A stretch of DNA of 64,000 nucleotides from Leisingera methylohalidivorans DSM 14336 (GCF_000511355.1 NC_023135.1:2878371-2942370), one strand, 5' to 3'. Shown: positions 43,846 to 55,318, counted from the stretch's first letter. Translations and numbers: made by a program. The notes: a model not told the origin generated them from the letters alone.

Positions 43846-44720
43846 ATGCCCATCCGGACCCTTCTGCTGACGGCGCTGGCGCCTGCCATCTGGGGCAGCA
43901 GCTATATCGTAACGACCTCTCTGCTGCCCGGCCATTCGCCGCTGGTAGTGGCCTTGCTGCGGGCGCTGCCTGCAGGGCTCTTGCTGCTGCTGCTGGTGCG
44001 CCGGCTGCCGCCGCTCGACTGGCTGCCGCGCCTAGCGGTGCTAGGGGCGCTGAATTTCTCGCTGTTCTGGGTGCTGCTGTTTGTATCCGCGTACCGGCTT
44101 CCTGGCGGCGTCGCCGCGACGCTTGGCGCTGTGCAGCCGCTGATTGTGGTGTTCCTGTCGGCACTGCTGCTGAAATCGCAAATCCGCGCCACCGCCGTTG
44201 CCGCCGCCCTGCTGAGCATTGCCGGCGTGGCCCTTTTGGTGCTGACCCCTGCGGCCAAACTCGACACATTGGGTGTGCTGGCCGGCCTTGGCGGCGCGCT
44301 GTCGATGGCAGGCGGTGTGGTTCTGACCCGGAAATGGCAGCCGCCCGTGCCCCCCTGACCTTTACCGCCTGGCAGCTGACAATGGGCGGGCTGCTGCTGG
44401 TGCCGGTCACGCTGTGGATGGTGCCCGAGATCCCCGTCTTCACCGCGGCCAATATCGCCGGGCTGGCTTATATGAGCCTGATCGGCGGCGCGTTGACCTA
44501 CATCCTGTGGTTCCGCGGCTTGGCCCGGATCGAGCCGTCTCAGGTCTCGCTGCTGGGCGTCCTCAGCCCGCTGTCAGCGGTGATTCTGGGCTGGCTGCTG
44601 CTGGGCGAGACCCTGACACCGAACCAGATGCTGGGCGCTGTGCTGGCCCTGTTCAGCCTGAGGCTTGGCCAGTCCCGGCTGCGCCTGCGCGCCAAACGGC
44701 ACGCAACTTTGGCGGAGTAA
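43846..44720 (+). pseudogene. EamA-family transporter, frameshifted in a C6 tract
   Basis: The first frame (MPIRTLLLTALAPAIWGSSYI to TRKWQPPVPP, stop at 44356-44358) encodes the first EamA repeat and one more helix. The other half (PLTFTAWQLTMGGLLLVPVTLW to the C-terminus at 44720) follows in the +1 frame. The switch is at the cytosine run 44350-44355; one extra C would restore a normal protein of about 290 residues. Controlled by the divergent MarR. It could be a real loss, a phase-variable tract or a base-calling error. Confidence 0.82.
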
Positions 44721-44726
44721 CCCGGG

Positions 44727-45266
44727 TCACCGCGGCATAGCAGGCTCACAGGCCGCGCCGCGGTGGCAGTCCAGCACCTGCCGCCGCACTTCAGATGTGT
44801 CAGCAAACACAAACCCGCCGCAGGCCCCGGCCCGGATCACCAGCTCCTGCCCGCGCTGTTCAGCAAAGAACACCTGGTCCGCGCCCGGGGCCATGCCGCC
44901 GCACCAGGGGCCGAGGCATTCCACCTCAAGCACTGCCTGCACGTTGACACGGCTGGAAAAATATCTGCCGTCCAGCATCTTGCCCGAAAGCTGCGCCGGA
45001 ATGCGGGTCAGCGGCGGCATGTCATTGGGATTGTCTGCATGTGACCTCGGCAGCAAGCTTTCGTCGAACCGCAGTTCGCCCGCGATGATGTTGTAAACGC
45101 TTTCCGACTTCGCGGCCTGCAGATAGGCGTCTGCAGGCCCCCAGGGCAGGCAGCTGAGAGCGGCGGCGGGGCTGGCAGACAGGACAGCCGAAACAACGGC
45201 AAACAGGGCAGCGCCGGTCCCGGCGGAGCGGACCGGATTAGACAGCAAGCGTTTCAATAACCGCAT
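44727..45266 (-). CDS. Secreted hypothetical protein
   Basis: A 179-residue protein with an N-terminal signal peptide (LFAVVSAVLSASPAAA), then a Cys-rich mature part (LSCLPWGPADAYLQA, VECLGPWCGGM, GACGGFVF, LDCHRG). The spacing suggests disulfides in the periplasm. The ATG at 45264-45266 lies next to the rppH stop (TGAGATG) with GGGAG upstream, so it is translated with rppH. No family was identified. Confidence 0.75.
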   Translation of the reverse strand: MRLLKRLLSNPVRSAGTGAALFAVVSAVLSASPAAALSCLPWGPADAYLQAAKSESVYNIIAGELRFDESLLPRSHADNPNDMPPLTRIPAQLSGKMLDGRYFSSRVNVQAVLEVECLGPWCGGMAPGADQVFFAEQRGQELVIRAGACGGFVFADTSEVRRQVLDCHRGAACEPAMPR

Positions 45267-45267
45267 C

Positions 45268-45750
45268 TCATAAATACTCCCTGAATTCATCCACCACCCG
45301 CGCATAAACCTCGCGCTTGAACGGCACGATCTTTTCCACCAGCTGCGCAACAGGCTGCCAGCACCAAGCCGAGAATTCCGGATGCTCCGTCTCAATGTCG
45401 ACCTGCTCATCCGTCCCCAGAAAGCGCATCAGATACCATTTCTGCTCCTGCCCCCGGTACTTGCCGCCCCAGAACTTCGGCACCACGTCATACGGCAGAT
45501 CATAGGGCAGCCAGCCGTCGGATTCCGCGATGATCTCTACCAGCTCCGCCGCCACGCCGGTTTCTTCCTCCAGCTCGCGCAGAGCTGCTGCACGCGGGTC
45601 TTCGCCCGCATCGATTCCGCCCTGCGGCATCTGCCAGGCGTCCTTGTAGCGGTCCTTGCGCTGACCGACAAAGACAGCGCCATCGGCATTGATCAGCATC
45701 ACCCCGACATTCGGACGGTAAGGCAGCTTGGCAATCTCTTCCGGCGTCAT
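45268..45750 (-). CDS. rppH: RNA pyrophosphohydrolase
   Basis: A 160-residue Nudix hydrolase that removes pyrophosphate from the 5' triphosphate of mRNA, starting decay. The Nudix box [22 protein letters not shown] is complete and [11 protein letters not shown] precedes it as in RppH/NudH. Start ATG at 45750 with GAGGAGAG upstream. The longer frame to 45810 is rejected. Confidence 0.94.
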   Translation of the reverse strand: MTPEEIAKLPYRPNVGVMLINADGAVFVGQRKDRYKDAWQMPQGGIDAGEDPRAAALRELEEETGVAAELVEIIAESDGWLPYDLPYDVVPKFWGGKYRGQEQKWYLMRFLGTDEQVDIETEHPEFSAWCWQPVAQLVEKIVPFKREVYARVVDEFREYL

Positions 45751-45786
45751 CCGGCTCTCCTCGAAATGCTTTGGCATGGACTTTAG

Positions 45787-47916
<2,130 letters not shown>

Positions 47917-48022
47917 CCGTGCCAGGGCCAGCTCCGGCCCGGCGCAGATTTCTCCAATGAATCTGGCGGCATGGCCGCAACCGCGCTAAGCATGGGGAAA
48001 CGGATGCATATAAGGCCGCCCC

Positions 48023-48964
48023 ATGCCGATCTCCGCCTACGACCTCTGGGCCGATGGCACCGCCCGCCCCGCCGCGGATCTGGCCGCGACCGGGCCGGGC
48101 CGCTACCGCTGGCTGCACTTCGACCTGGCTGACCCGGAGCTGGCCGAATGGTGCAAGACGCAGCTCCCCGGCATCCCGGGCCAGGCGCTGCTGCAAAGCG
48201 AAACCCGGCCCCGCTGCGATGTGTTCGAGGACGGTCTGATCCTGAACCTGCGCACGGTGAACCGCAATCCCGGCGCCAAAGCCGCGGAGATGCTGTCGCT
48301 CAGGATCTGGGTCACCAGCCGCACCATTGTCACCGTACGGCTGCGCAAGACCTTCGCGCTTGATGCGTTCCGTGCCGAATGCAGCACCGGCCGCGGCCCC
48401 GAATCGCCGGGTCAGTTCCTCTACCGCTTGATCAACGGGCTGGCCCTGCACACCCGCGACGTGGTGCTCGAGCTGACCGCCGCGACCGAGGCGCTGGAGG
48501 AGATGACCGAGGACGGCACCCTGCCCGCTGCCGAAGCACTCAAGGCACCGCGCCGCAACGTGCTGAAGCTGCACCGCTACCTGGAACCGCAGCGCGAAGC
48601 GCTGCTGAACTTGCAGGAATCCGGGGGGGCGCTGTTTTCGGAGGGCGAGCAGCTGCACCTGCGCGAGGCAGTGAACCTGTTCACCTTGGCGGCCGAAACG
48701 CTGGAGTCGCTGACCGGGCGGCTGGCGGTGCTGCGCGACCACACCGACGCCGAGCTGGCCCGGCAAATGGGCCGCAACAGCTATGCGCTGTCGGTAGTGG
48801 CGGCGCTGTTCCTGCCGCTAGGGTTCCTGACCGGCCTGTTCGGCGTGAATCTTGCCGGCATCCCCGGAGCAGAGTCGCCGCTGGCCTTTCCCATTCTCTG
48901 CCTCAGCCTGCTGGGGCTCGGTGCTGGCATGCTGCTGGTGATGCGCTGGCTCAGGCTGCTCTGA
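48023..48964 (+). CDS. CorA/ZntB-family zinc or magnesium transporter
   Basis: A 313-residue 2-TM-GxN protein. A long acidic/helical cytoplasmic domain is followed by two C-terminal helices with the family loop read as FGVNLAGIPG (GVN in place of the CorA GMN), which is closer to ZntB. CorA/ZntB proteins form pentameric divalent-cation channels. Annotation as zinc transporter is tentative. Confidence 0.88.
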   Translation: MPISAYDLWADGTARPAADLAATGPGRYRWLHFDLADPELAEWCKTQLPGIPGQALLQSETRPRCDVFEDGLILNLRTVNRNPGAKAAEMLSLRIWVTSRTIVTVRLRKTFALDAFRAECSTGRGPESPGQFLYRLINGLALHTRDVVLELTAATEALEEMTEDGTLPAAEALKAPRRNVLKLHRYLEPQREALLNLQESGGALFSEGEQLHLREAVNLFTLAAETLESLTGRLAVLRDHTDAELARQMGRNSYALSVVAALFLPLGFLTGLFGVNLAGIPGAESPLAFPILCLSLLGLGAGMLLVMRWLRLL

Positions 48965-48987
48965 CCGCTGGATGCCCGCGCCCCTGC

Positions 48988-49332
48988 CTAGCCGTGCAGT
49001 TTGCGGCTGCCGGCCGGTGCCTGACCGCGGTCCTCCATGCCGTAGTCGCGGACCACCCCGGCCACCCGCAGCCGGTAATCCGCGAAGATCCCGTTCCGGC
49101 CCCTGCCCTGCGCCGAGCGATGCTCTGTAACCTCGCGCCAGCGCTGCACCGCGGCCTCATCCCGCCAGAAGGACAGCGACAACAGCTTCTCCGGCGCGCT
49201 CAGGCTTTGGAACCGCTCAACCGAGATGAACCCGTCCACCTGTTCCAGCAGATCCCTCAGCGCGGCCGCGGTCTCCAGATAGGCCTCCTTCTGCCCCGGG
49301 GCAATCTGCACTTCGAATATCACGGCTATCAT
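48988..49332 (-). CDS. Antibiotic biosynthesis monooxygenase (ABM)-domain protein
   Basis: A 114-residue ferredoxin-like dimeric alpha-beta barrel, beginning MIAVIFEVQIAPGQKEAYLE and with GFISVERFQS and LSFWRDEAAVQRWREV. Such proteins oxidise small aromatic or haem-like compounds or are of unknown function. Adjacent to a NIPSNAP gene on the same strand (11 nt apart), so probably an operon. ATG at 49332 chosen over a TTG/GTG-type extension. Confidence 0.88.
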   Translation of the reverse strand: MIAVIFEVQIAPGQKEAYLETAAALRDLLEQVDGFISVERFQSLSAPEKLLSLSFWRDEAAVQRWREVTEHRSAQGRGRNGIFADYRLRVAGVVRDYGMEDRGQAPAGSRKLHG

Positions 49333-49342
49333 CTCCACCCCC

Positions 49343-49663
49343 TCAACCCGCCCCATGCGGCGCCGAAGCCAGCTTCAGCCAGGTCCGGTCCTCGCTCAGC
49401 AAGAACCGTTCCTTTTGCGCAAATTCATAGTTCTCCCGCCCCAAGGGATCCGCCGCCAGCCGGGCACGATAAGCTTCATACTCAGCAAGGCTTTCCACAT
49501 TGTAGATACCATACGCCAGTGTCGACGACCCTTCATGCGGCGCATAATACCCGACCAGACCGGCTCCGCAGCGCGGGATTGCCTGGCCCCAGTTGCGGGC
49601 GTAGTGTTCGAACTGCGCCCTCTTGGCGGGGTCGATGCGGTAACGGATAATACAGGTCAGCAT
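49343..49663 (-). CDS. NIPSNAP-family protein
   Basis: A 106-residue alpha-beta barrel protein beginning MLTCIIRYRIDPAKRAQFEHYARNW, a NIPSNAP/dimeric-barrel pattern, with GLVGYYAPHEGSS and FLLSEDRTWLKL. Function unknown. Likely co-transcribed with the following ABM gene. Confidence 0.85.
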   Translation of the reverse strand: MLTCIIRYRIDPAKRAQFEHYARNWGQAIPRCGAGLVGYYAPHEGSSTLAYGIYNVESLAEYEAYRARLAADPLGRENYEFAQKERFLLSEDRTWLKLASAPHGAG

Positions 49664-49739
49664 GGGAAGTCCTCAGTTTGTTCAGGACCTCTTCTCTAGC
49701 CCGCTCCATCACCTGGATGCTTCGATGCAGACCGAAACG

Positions 49740-50192
49740 TTACTCCACGGTGATGGTGATCAATTCTGAAACAACCGGAGTGACATGCGGCACGTGGCCT
49801 GCATCCCCAAGCACCAGTTGCAGCGTATGACGGCCCGGCGGCAGCTCCAGCGTTACCTCGGTCTGGCCGCCGCCGAAATGCAGATGGTTATCGTCCGACG
49901 GCAGGCCGAAGTTCAGCTCATCAGCGCCATCTTCGCCCTCCCCCAGCGGCGGCCGGTCGATCAGAAGATGATGGTGGCCGGTGAAATCCTTCTCAACCCC
50001 GGATGGGGCCACCCCCATGCCCGACAGGCCAAAAACCAGCGTGAGCGGAGACGACACCGAATCCCCATCCTGGATATTCGCAAAATAGACTTTGGCCTCC
50101 GGGTTCGAAGGGGTCCCCCCTCCGGCCCTGACCGGGTCCCAAGCCAGGACCGCCAGACAGACAGACAGCGCAGCGGCAATCAGAAGTTTCAT
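49740..50192 (-). CDS. Secreted DUF4399-domain protein
   Basis: A 150-residue protein with a signal peptide (AAALSVCLAVLAWDPVRA) and a beta-rich mature domain, KVYFANIQDGDSVSSPLTLVFGLSGMGVAPSG. The GHHHLLIDRP and DDNHLHFGGGQTE segments (His-rich) and the final HTLQLVLGDAGHVPH define DUF4399. Possibly a metal-binding periplasmic domain; function not established. Confidence 0.85.
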   Translation of the reverse strand: MKLLIAAALSVCLAVLAWDPVRAGGGTPSNPEAKVYFANIQDGDSVSSPLTLVFGLSGMGVAPSGVEKDFTGHHHLLIDRPPLGEGEDGADELNFGLPSDDNHLHFGGGQTEVTLELPPGRHTLQLVLGDAGHVPHVTPVVSELITITVE

Positions 50193-50404
50193 TTTCGGTC
50201 CTCCAGCAGAACACTCAGCCAACAAACTATAGCTAGCGGCGAGCCGCCCTCCGGCAATCCCGCTGCCGTGAACAACCGCACTAAAACCTCTCAGCACGGT
50301 CTATGGCTGCCACCCGCTTGCTTGCAGCGCGGGGAGCGGAAGTGTTCAGCGGCATGGCAGAGGTGCCGGTCCTTTTGTCGATCTAAGCCCGGTGTGGTAT
50401 TATC

Positions 50405-50593
50405 ATGCCCATGGAGCAGATATTGCGCACCCCGTTTCTGACCGCGCTTGCAGAGGCTGAAACCGGGACTAAGCCGAAGCCGAAACCGCTGCGGGCGCCG
50501 CTGTTCATTCAGGACGCGGTAACCCCATGGGCGAGCAGCACCATGCTGCTGGCCCTGTGGCGGCTGCAGGAAACCGGGGACCGCGGCAGCTAG
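50405..50593 (+). CDS. Small hypothetical protein
   Basis: Encodes 62 residues beginning MPMEQILRTPFLTALAEAE, with a KPKPKP linker and a hydrophobic C-terminal helix. No ribosome-binding site is evident and no relative was recognised. Retained because it is the only candidate in the 480-bp gap between the DUF4399 gene and map. Confidence 0.3.
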   Translation: MPMEQILRTPFLTALAEAETGTKPKPKPLRAPLFIQDAVTPWASSTMLLALWRLQETGDRGS

Positions 50594-50640
50594 TGCCCAA
50601 GCCCGCTGCTGCTTCTTTCTGGTTGAAAGTATTCCGGGGG

Positions 50641-50660
50641 TGCGGGGGCCGGCCCCCGCA
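50641..50660. repeat. 20-bp GC palindrome near map 3' end
   Basis: TGCGGGGGCCGGCCCCCGCA is a perfect palindrome 15 nt downstream of the map stop (minus strand). Outer bases partly extend it (GGGTG before, GACACCC after). No T-run follows, so its role in termination or mRNA stability is unproved. Confidence 0.6.
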
Positions 50661-50674
50661 GACACCCTGACAGA

Positions 50675-51484
50675 TCACCCGTAGGTCGGGTGGAATTTCC
50701 CGGCCGGCGACAGGGTGAAAATATCGGCCCCGTCTGCAGTTACCCCGATCGAATGCTCAAACTGCGCCGACAGCGACTTGTCGCGGGTGACGGCAGTCCA
50801 TTCGTCGGCCAGAATCTTGGTCTCCGGGCGGCCCAGGTTGATCATCGGCTCAATGGTGAAGAACATGCCTTCCTCCAGCACCGGGCCGGTCCCGGGCCGG
50901 CCATAGTGCAGCACGTTCGGCGGCGCGTGGAACACCTGGCCAAGGCCATGGCCGCAGAAATCGCGCACCACGCTCATCCGCTGGCTTTCGGCATAAACCT
51001 GAATCGCATGGCCGATGTCGCCAAAGGTATTGCCGGGCTTCGCCGCCTCGATCCCCACCATCAGCGAATCATGGGTGACCTGAATCAGCCGCTCGGCTTT
51101 CCGCGGCAGCTTTCCTGCCACAAACATCCGCGAGGTGTCGCCGAACCAGCCGTCGACAATCACAGTCACGTCGATATTCAGAATGTCGCCATCCTTCAGC
51201 TTTTTGTCGCCGGGGATGCCGTGGCAAACCACATGGTTGACCGAGATGCAGCTGGCGTGCTGATAGCCCTTGTAGCCGATGGTTGCGGACTTAGCGCCGG
51301 CATCCTCGACCTTTTGGGTGATCAGGCGGTCGATCTCGCCGGTTGTCTGGCCCGGGAACACATGCGCGGCGATCTCATCCAGAATACGCGCCGCCAAGGC
51401 ACCCGCCTTGTGCATGCCGGCAAAATCGCCGGCTTCATGAATGCGGATGCCGTCCTTGGTTGTGCGGCCGTCTTTCGATCTCAT
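50675..51484 (-). CDS. map: Type I methionine aminopeptidase
   Basis: A 269-residue metalloprotease removing N-terminal Met. Metal ligands are in the NIDVTVIVDGWFGDTSRMF region (two Asp), GHGLGQVFHAPP (His), then FFTIEPMINLG (Glu) and SAQFEHSIGVT (Glu/His). Start ATG at 51484 (MRSKDGRTTK) with GGAG upstream; an in-frame ATG at 51499 would add five residues. Confidence 0.95.
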   Translation of the reverse strand: MRSKDGRTTKDGIRIHEAGDFAGMHKAGALAARILDEIAAHVFPGQTTGEIDRLITQKVEDAGAKSATIGYKGYQHASCISVNHVVCHGIPGDKKLKDGDILNIDVTVIVDGWFGDTSRMFVAGKLPRKAERLIQVTHDSLMVGIEAAKPGNTFGDIGHAIQVYAESQRMSVVRDFCGHGLGQVFHAPPNVLHYGRPGTGPVLEEGMFFTIEPMINLGRPETKILADEWTAVTRDKSLSAQFEHSIGVTADGADIFTLSPAGKFHPTYG

Positions 51485-51639
51485 CAGGCGGAGCTCCATC
51501 GGGTGTTGTCCCGTAGCTATCTAAGGCGTCTTGGCCAAAAGGGCCAGAGCCAGCAGCGGAGGCCTCTTGGAACTTTTTCAACCGTACTGCGTTGGGCCGG
51601 GTGTGCGGCAACAGCACAAGCCAGGAGGGACGCAGCAGA

Positions 51640-52527
51640 ATGGATAGTATCAGCAATTTGATGAAAACCGAGATCTACGGTGGAAAGTCATTGGCCGATT
51701 TGGTGACGCTGGAATTTCTGGCGCAAGCATTGGGAAGCGTTCTGGCCGCGACGGTCATTCTGCTGGCAGGTTTCATTGTTGCGCGCTGGGTCAAGGGCCG
51801 GATCGTGTCACTGGGCGATAGCCATGCCAAGCTTGACCCGACCCTGTTTCATTTCCTCGGCAACCTTGCGCGCTATGTCATCCTCGCCTTTGCCGTGCTG
51901 TTTGTGCTGAATACATTCGGGATCAAGACCACGTCGATCGTGGCGGCCATCGGCGCCGCCGGCCTGGCGATCGGCCTGGCCATGCAGGGTGCGCTTTCGA
52001 ATGTGGCGGCGGGGGTGATGCTCATCCTGTTCCGACCGTTCAAGCTGGGCGATTTTATCGAGGTGAATGGCGAGATGGGCACAGTCAAAGACATCAATCT
52101 GAACAACACGGTGATTGCCAGCCTCAGCAATTTGAAGGTGATCGTTCCCAATTCCGAGGTTTGGGGCAACACCATCACCAATTACTCAGCCTTCGACACC
52201 CGCCGGGCGGAATGGACCTTCGGGGTCGGCTATGGCGCCGATCTGGCCACTGCCGAAAGGGTGATCCGCGACACCATCATGGCCGACAGCCGTTCGCACA
52301 GCGACCCGGAACCCTTTGTGCAGGTCAATGCGCTCAACAGCAGTTCGGTGGATTTTCTGGTGCGCGTCTGGGTCGATGCGGCGGAATATTTTCAGTATCA
52401 GGCCGACATGAAGCGCAAGGTCAAAGAGGCGCTGGATGCGGCAGGGGTTGATATTCCCTTCCCGACCCGCACGCTGGTTCACACCGATCCTGCCAGTCAG
52501 GAAGACGAGGTCGGCAAGGCCGCCTGA
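51640..52527 (+). CDS. Small-conductance mechanosensitive channel (MscS)
   Basis: Encodes 295 residues. Hydrophobic helices TM1 (LAQALGSVLAATVILLAGFIVARW), TM2 (YVILAFAVLFVLNTFG) and the pore-lining TM3 (IVAAIGAAGLAIGLAMQGALSNVAAGVMLILFRPF) precede the beta and C-terminal domains (RPFKLGDFIEV, VPNSEVWGNTITNYS). Releases solutes at hypo-osmotic shock. The CAGGAGGGAC ribosome-binding site fixes the ATG at 51640. Confidence 0.93.
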   Translation: MDSISNLMKTEIYGGKSLADLVTLEFLAQALGSVLAATVILLAGFIVARWVKGRIVSLGDSHAKLDPTLFHFLGNLARYVILAFAVLFVLNTFGIKTTSIVAAIGAAGLAIGLAMQGALSNVAAGVMLILFRPFKLGDFIEVNGEMGTVKDINLNNTVIASLSNLKVIVPNSEVWGNTITNYSAFDTRRAEWTFGVGYGADLATAERVIRDTIMADSRSHSDPEPFVQVNALNSSSVDFLVRVWVDAAEYFQYQADMKRKVKEALDAAGVDIPFPTRTLVHTDPASQEDEVGKAA

Positions 52528-52544
52528 CATCCTTGCCGGCGCCG

Positions 52545-53249
52545 CTACCCCACTGCGGCAATGGCTGCGCCGGCCTCGACCCCCTGCGGCGTGATCCTGG
52601 TGCCCAGCACCAGCCGCTCCACCCCCGCGGCCTGTGCTCTGGCAAAGGCTGCTGCATAGGCCGGGTCGATATCTGCGGCCAGCCGGAACCGGTCGCAGTC
52701 GGTGCGCTGCACCAGGTAGAGCATCACCGCCCGGTGGCCCTGGGCTACCATATTTGCCAGTTCCCCAAGGTGCTTGGTGCCGCGGGCGGTGACGCTGTCG
52801 GGGAATTCCGCCAGGCCCGGTTCCCGCGACAGCGTCACGCTTTTCACTTCGACATAGCAATCCGGCAGGCCGTCTTGCTGTAACAGGAAGTCGACGCGGC
52901 TTTTTTCGCCGTATTTCACCTCCGGCCGCACGGTTTTGTAGGCCGCGAGTCCGGCAACCTCACCCGCCTCCAGCGCGGCGCGCAGGGCGCGGTTGGGAAC
53001 CGAGGTATCAACACCGGTGAAATGCCCGTCTGCGTGCTCAACCAGCCGCCAGCCATACTTCAGCTTTTTCTTCAGGTCGTCGTTCGGCTCCAGCCATATC
53101 CTCATACCCGGCTCCGCCAGGCCCATCATACTGCCGGGATTGGCGCAATGGGCGGTGACCTCCCGCCCGTCCTCCAGCCTGCAATCGGCAAGGAACCTTT
53201 TGTAGCGGCGGATCAGCACGGCGGGGATCAGAGGGGTTTCAAAGCGCAT
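52545..53249 (-). CDS. sfsA: DNA/RNA nuclease SfsA
   Basis: A 234-residue protein of the SfsA family, with VLIRRYKRFLADCRLEDG, HCANPGSMMGL, YGEKSRVDFLLQQDGLPDCYVEVKSVTL and FPDSVTARGTKHLGEL. The Asp/Glu/Lys (D..E.K) residues form a nuclease-like site. Physiological role poorly known. The ATG at 53249 is divergent from the cinA-like gene. Confidence 0.94.
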   Translation of the reverse strand: MRFETPLIPAVLIRRYKRFLADCRLEDGREVTAHCANPGSMMGLAEPGMRIWLEPNDDLKKKLKYGWRLVEHADGHFTGVDTSVPNRALRAALEAGEVAGLAAYKTVRPEVKYGEKSRVDFLLQQDGLPDCYVEVKSVTLSREPGLAEFPDSVTARGTKHLGELANMVAQGHRAVMLYLVQRTDCDRFRLAADIDPAYAAAFARAQAAGVERLVLGTRITPQGVEAGAAIAAVG

Positions 53250-53297
53250 GGGCTTAGGCCTATATCTGCGTGAGTGAGGTATCAAGGGAGGAAGACC

Positions 53298-54020
53298 ATG
53301 GTGAATCCAACGGCTGCCATGCTGGTCATCGGGGATGAAATCCTGTCGGGCCGGACCCGCGATGCCAATATGCATTATCTGGCGGGTGAGCTTGCCAAAC
53401 ACGGCATCGACCTGCGCGAAGTCCGCATGGTCAGCGATGACGAAGCCGCGATCATCGGCGCGGTGCAGGTGCTATCGGCCGCATATGACCATGTGTTCAC
53501 CAGCGGCGGCATCGGGCCGACGCATGACGACATCACTGCAGACTGCATCGCCAAGGCGTTTGACGCGCATCTGGGTGTCCGCGATGACGCCCGCGCGATC
53601 CTGCAGGCGCATTACGACACCCAAGGGCTGGAAATGAACGAGGACCGCCTGCGGATGGCACGTATTCCGGAGGGCGCCGCGCTGATAGAAAACCCGGTCT
53701 CGGCCGCGCCGGGGTTCACCCTTGGCAACGTGCATGTGATGGCCGGGGTGCCGCTGATCTTTCAGTCGATGGTGGCCAGCGTGATGCCGACGCTGACCGG
53801 CGGCCAGCCGGTGCTGTCGCAAACCCTGCGGGTGTTCCGCGGCGAGGGCGAAATTGCCGGGCCGCTGCGTGTGCTGGCAGAGGCTTATGCGGATCTGTCG
53901 GTGGGCTGTTACCCGTTTCAAAAGGACGGTGCCTTTGGCGCCAATATCGTGATCCGCGGCACCGATGGTGCGCGGATTGATGCGGCCATGACAGAACTGG
54001 CAAAGGAGCTGGAGCAGTGA
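53298..54020 (+). CDS. CinA/MoaB-like molybdopterin-binding-domain protein
   Basis: A 240-residue protein of the CinA N-terminal (competence/damage-inducible protein A) family: LVIGDEILSGRTRDANMHYLA, FTSGGIGPTHDDITADCIAKAF, and GVPLIFQSMV are the conserved blocks. This stand-alone form lacks the C-terminal NMN-deamidase (PncC) domain. Start ATG at 53298 with GGGAGGAAG upstream. The downstream GNAT start overlaps its stop by GTGA, so the two are coupled. Confidence 0.9.
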   Translation: MVNPTAAMLVIGDEILSGRTRDANMHYLAGELAKHGIDLREVRMVSDDEAAIIGAVQVLSAAYDHVFTSGGIGPTHDDITADCIAKAFDAHLGVRDDARAILQAHYDTQGLEMNEDRLRMARIPEGAALIENPVSAAPGFTLGNVHVMAGVPLIFQSMVASVMPTLTGGQPVLSQTLRVFRGEGEIAGPLRVLAEAYADLSVGCYPFQKDGAFGANIVIRGTDGARIDAAMTELAKELEQ

Positions 54021-54742
54021 CCACCGATCCCCGTTACTATGCCCTGACCGAGGCAACTTGGCCGCCTGCCTCCACCCGCAGCCTGGGCCCCGTGACCCTG
54101 CGCGACGGCCAGGGCGGCGGCAGCCGGGTATCGGCGGCGACGGTGCACGGCACGGCCTCGGACGCGGTGATTGCCGCAGCCGAAGATGCAATGCGCGCGA
54201 TGGGCCAGGACTGCCTGTTCATGATCCGCGATGGCGAGACGGATCTGGACGCACAGCTGGAGGCGCGCAGCTATGCGGTCAAGGATCCGGTCAACCTGTG
54301 GACCTGCCCGGCAGAGCGTTTGACGGACATCCCGGTGCCGCGGGTTACCGCCTTTTGCGTCTGGGAGCCGCTGGCGATCCAGCGCGAGATCTGGCAGCAG
54401 GGCGGCATAGGGCCAGAGCGTTTGGCGGTGATGCAGCGGGTGCAGGGGCCGAAGACAGGACTTTTGGCGCGTCACAAGGATAAACCTGCCGGTGCCGGGT
54501 TTGTTGCCATTCACGACAGTGCGGCGATGATCCACGCACTGGAAATCCTGCCGCATCAGCGCCGCTGCGGCATGGGCGCCTGGATGATGCGCCAGGCAGC
54601 GTTTTGGGCTCTTGAAAACAGCGCAACTGAGCTGGCAGTTCTTTGCACCAAACGTAACGAGGGCGCCAACGGGCTTTATGCTTCCCTCGGCATGGAATGC
54701 ACCGGACAGTACCACTACCGGATTTTACAGGAAGGTCATTGA
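54017..54742 (+). CDS. GNAT-family N-acetyltransferase
   Basis: Encodes 241 residues with an acetyl-CoA-binding GNAT fold in the C-terminal half: IHALEILPHQRRCGMGAWMMRQAAFWA (motif A, R/Q-x-x-G-x-G/A-like) and LAVLCTKRNEGANGLYASLGM. GTG start at 54017 overlapping cinA. Substrate unknown. Followed 3 nt later by the AhpD-like gene. Confidence 0.87.
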   Translation: MTTDPRYYALTEATWPPASTRSLGPVTLRDGQGGGSRVSAATVHGTASDAVIAAAEDAMRAMGQDCLFMIRDGETDLDAQLEARSYAVKDPVNLWTCPAERLTDIPVPRVTAFCVWEPLAIQREIWQQGGIGPERLAVMQRVQGPKTGLLARHKDKPAGAGFVAIHDSAAMIHALEILPHQRRCGMGAWMMRQAAFWALENSATELAVLCTKRNEGANGLYASLGMECTGQYHYRILQEGH

Positions 54743-54745
54743 ACA

Positions 54746-55318
54746 ATGACGGATCAGACCCCGCCCACAGCCCTGGATCTGCCGATGGCCGACCCGCTGC
54801 CGCCCGAAACGCAGAAATATTTTGACATCTGTGTCGAGAAGCTGGGATTTGTGCCCAACGTGCTCAAGGCCAATGCTTTTGATATCGAAAAGCTGAACGC
54901 CTTTACCGCCATGTACAATGACCTGATGCTGGCGGACAGCGGCCTCAGCAAGCTGGAGCGGGAGATGATCGCGGTTGTGGTCTCGGCGATCAACCGGTGT
55001 TTCTACTGCCTGGTGGCGCATGGCGCAGCAGTGCGCCAGCTGTCCGGCGATCCGGCTCTGGGTGAAATGCTGATAATGAACTACCGGGTCGCACCTTTGG
55101 AGGCGCGCCAGCGCGCGATGCTGGATTTTGCAGCCAAAATGACCACTGCCAGCGCGGAGATCGCGGAGGCGGACCGTCAGGGCTTACGGGATGCAGGCTT
55201 CAGCGACCGGGACATCTGGGACATTGCCAATGTTGCGGGCTTTTTCAACATGTCCAACCGGGTGGCCAGCGCCACTGCCATGGTTCCCAACCCGGAATAC
55301 CACAGCCAGTGCCGCTAA
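54746..55318 (+). CDS. AhpD-like peroxidase-related protein (carboxymuconolactone decarboxylase family)
   Basis: A 190-residue uncharacterised-peroxidase family protein with the CxxC motif INRCFYCLVAHGAAV (about residues 87-101), typical of AhpD-fold thiol peroxidases. It is the second such protein in the window; the first, beside ECF41, is shorter. Encoded with the GNAT gene and directly before an OmpA protein gene whose start overlaps its stop. Confidence 0.9.
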   Translation: MTDQTPPTALDLPMADPLPPETQKYFDICVEKLGFVPNVLKANAFDIEKLNAFTAMYNDLMLADSGLSKLEREMIAVVVSAINRCFYCLVAHGAAVRQLSGDPALGEMLIMNYRVAPLEARQRAMLDFAAKMTTASAEIAEADRQGLRDAGFSDRDIWDIANVAGFFNMSNRVASATAMVPNPEYHSQCR

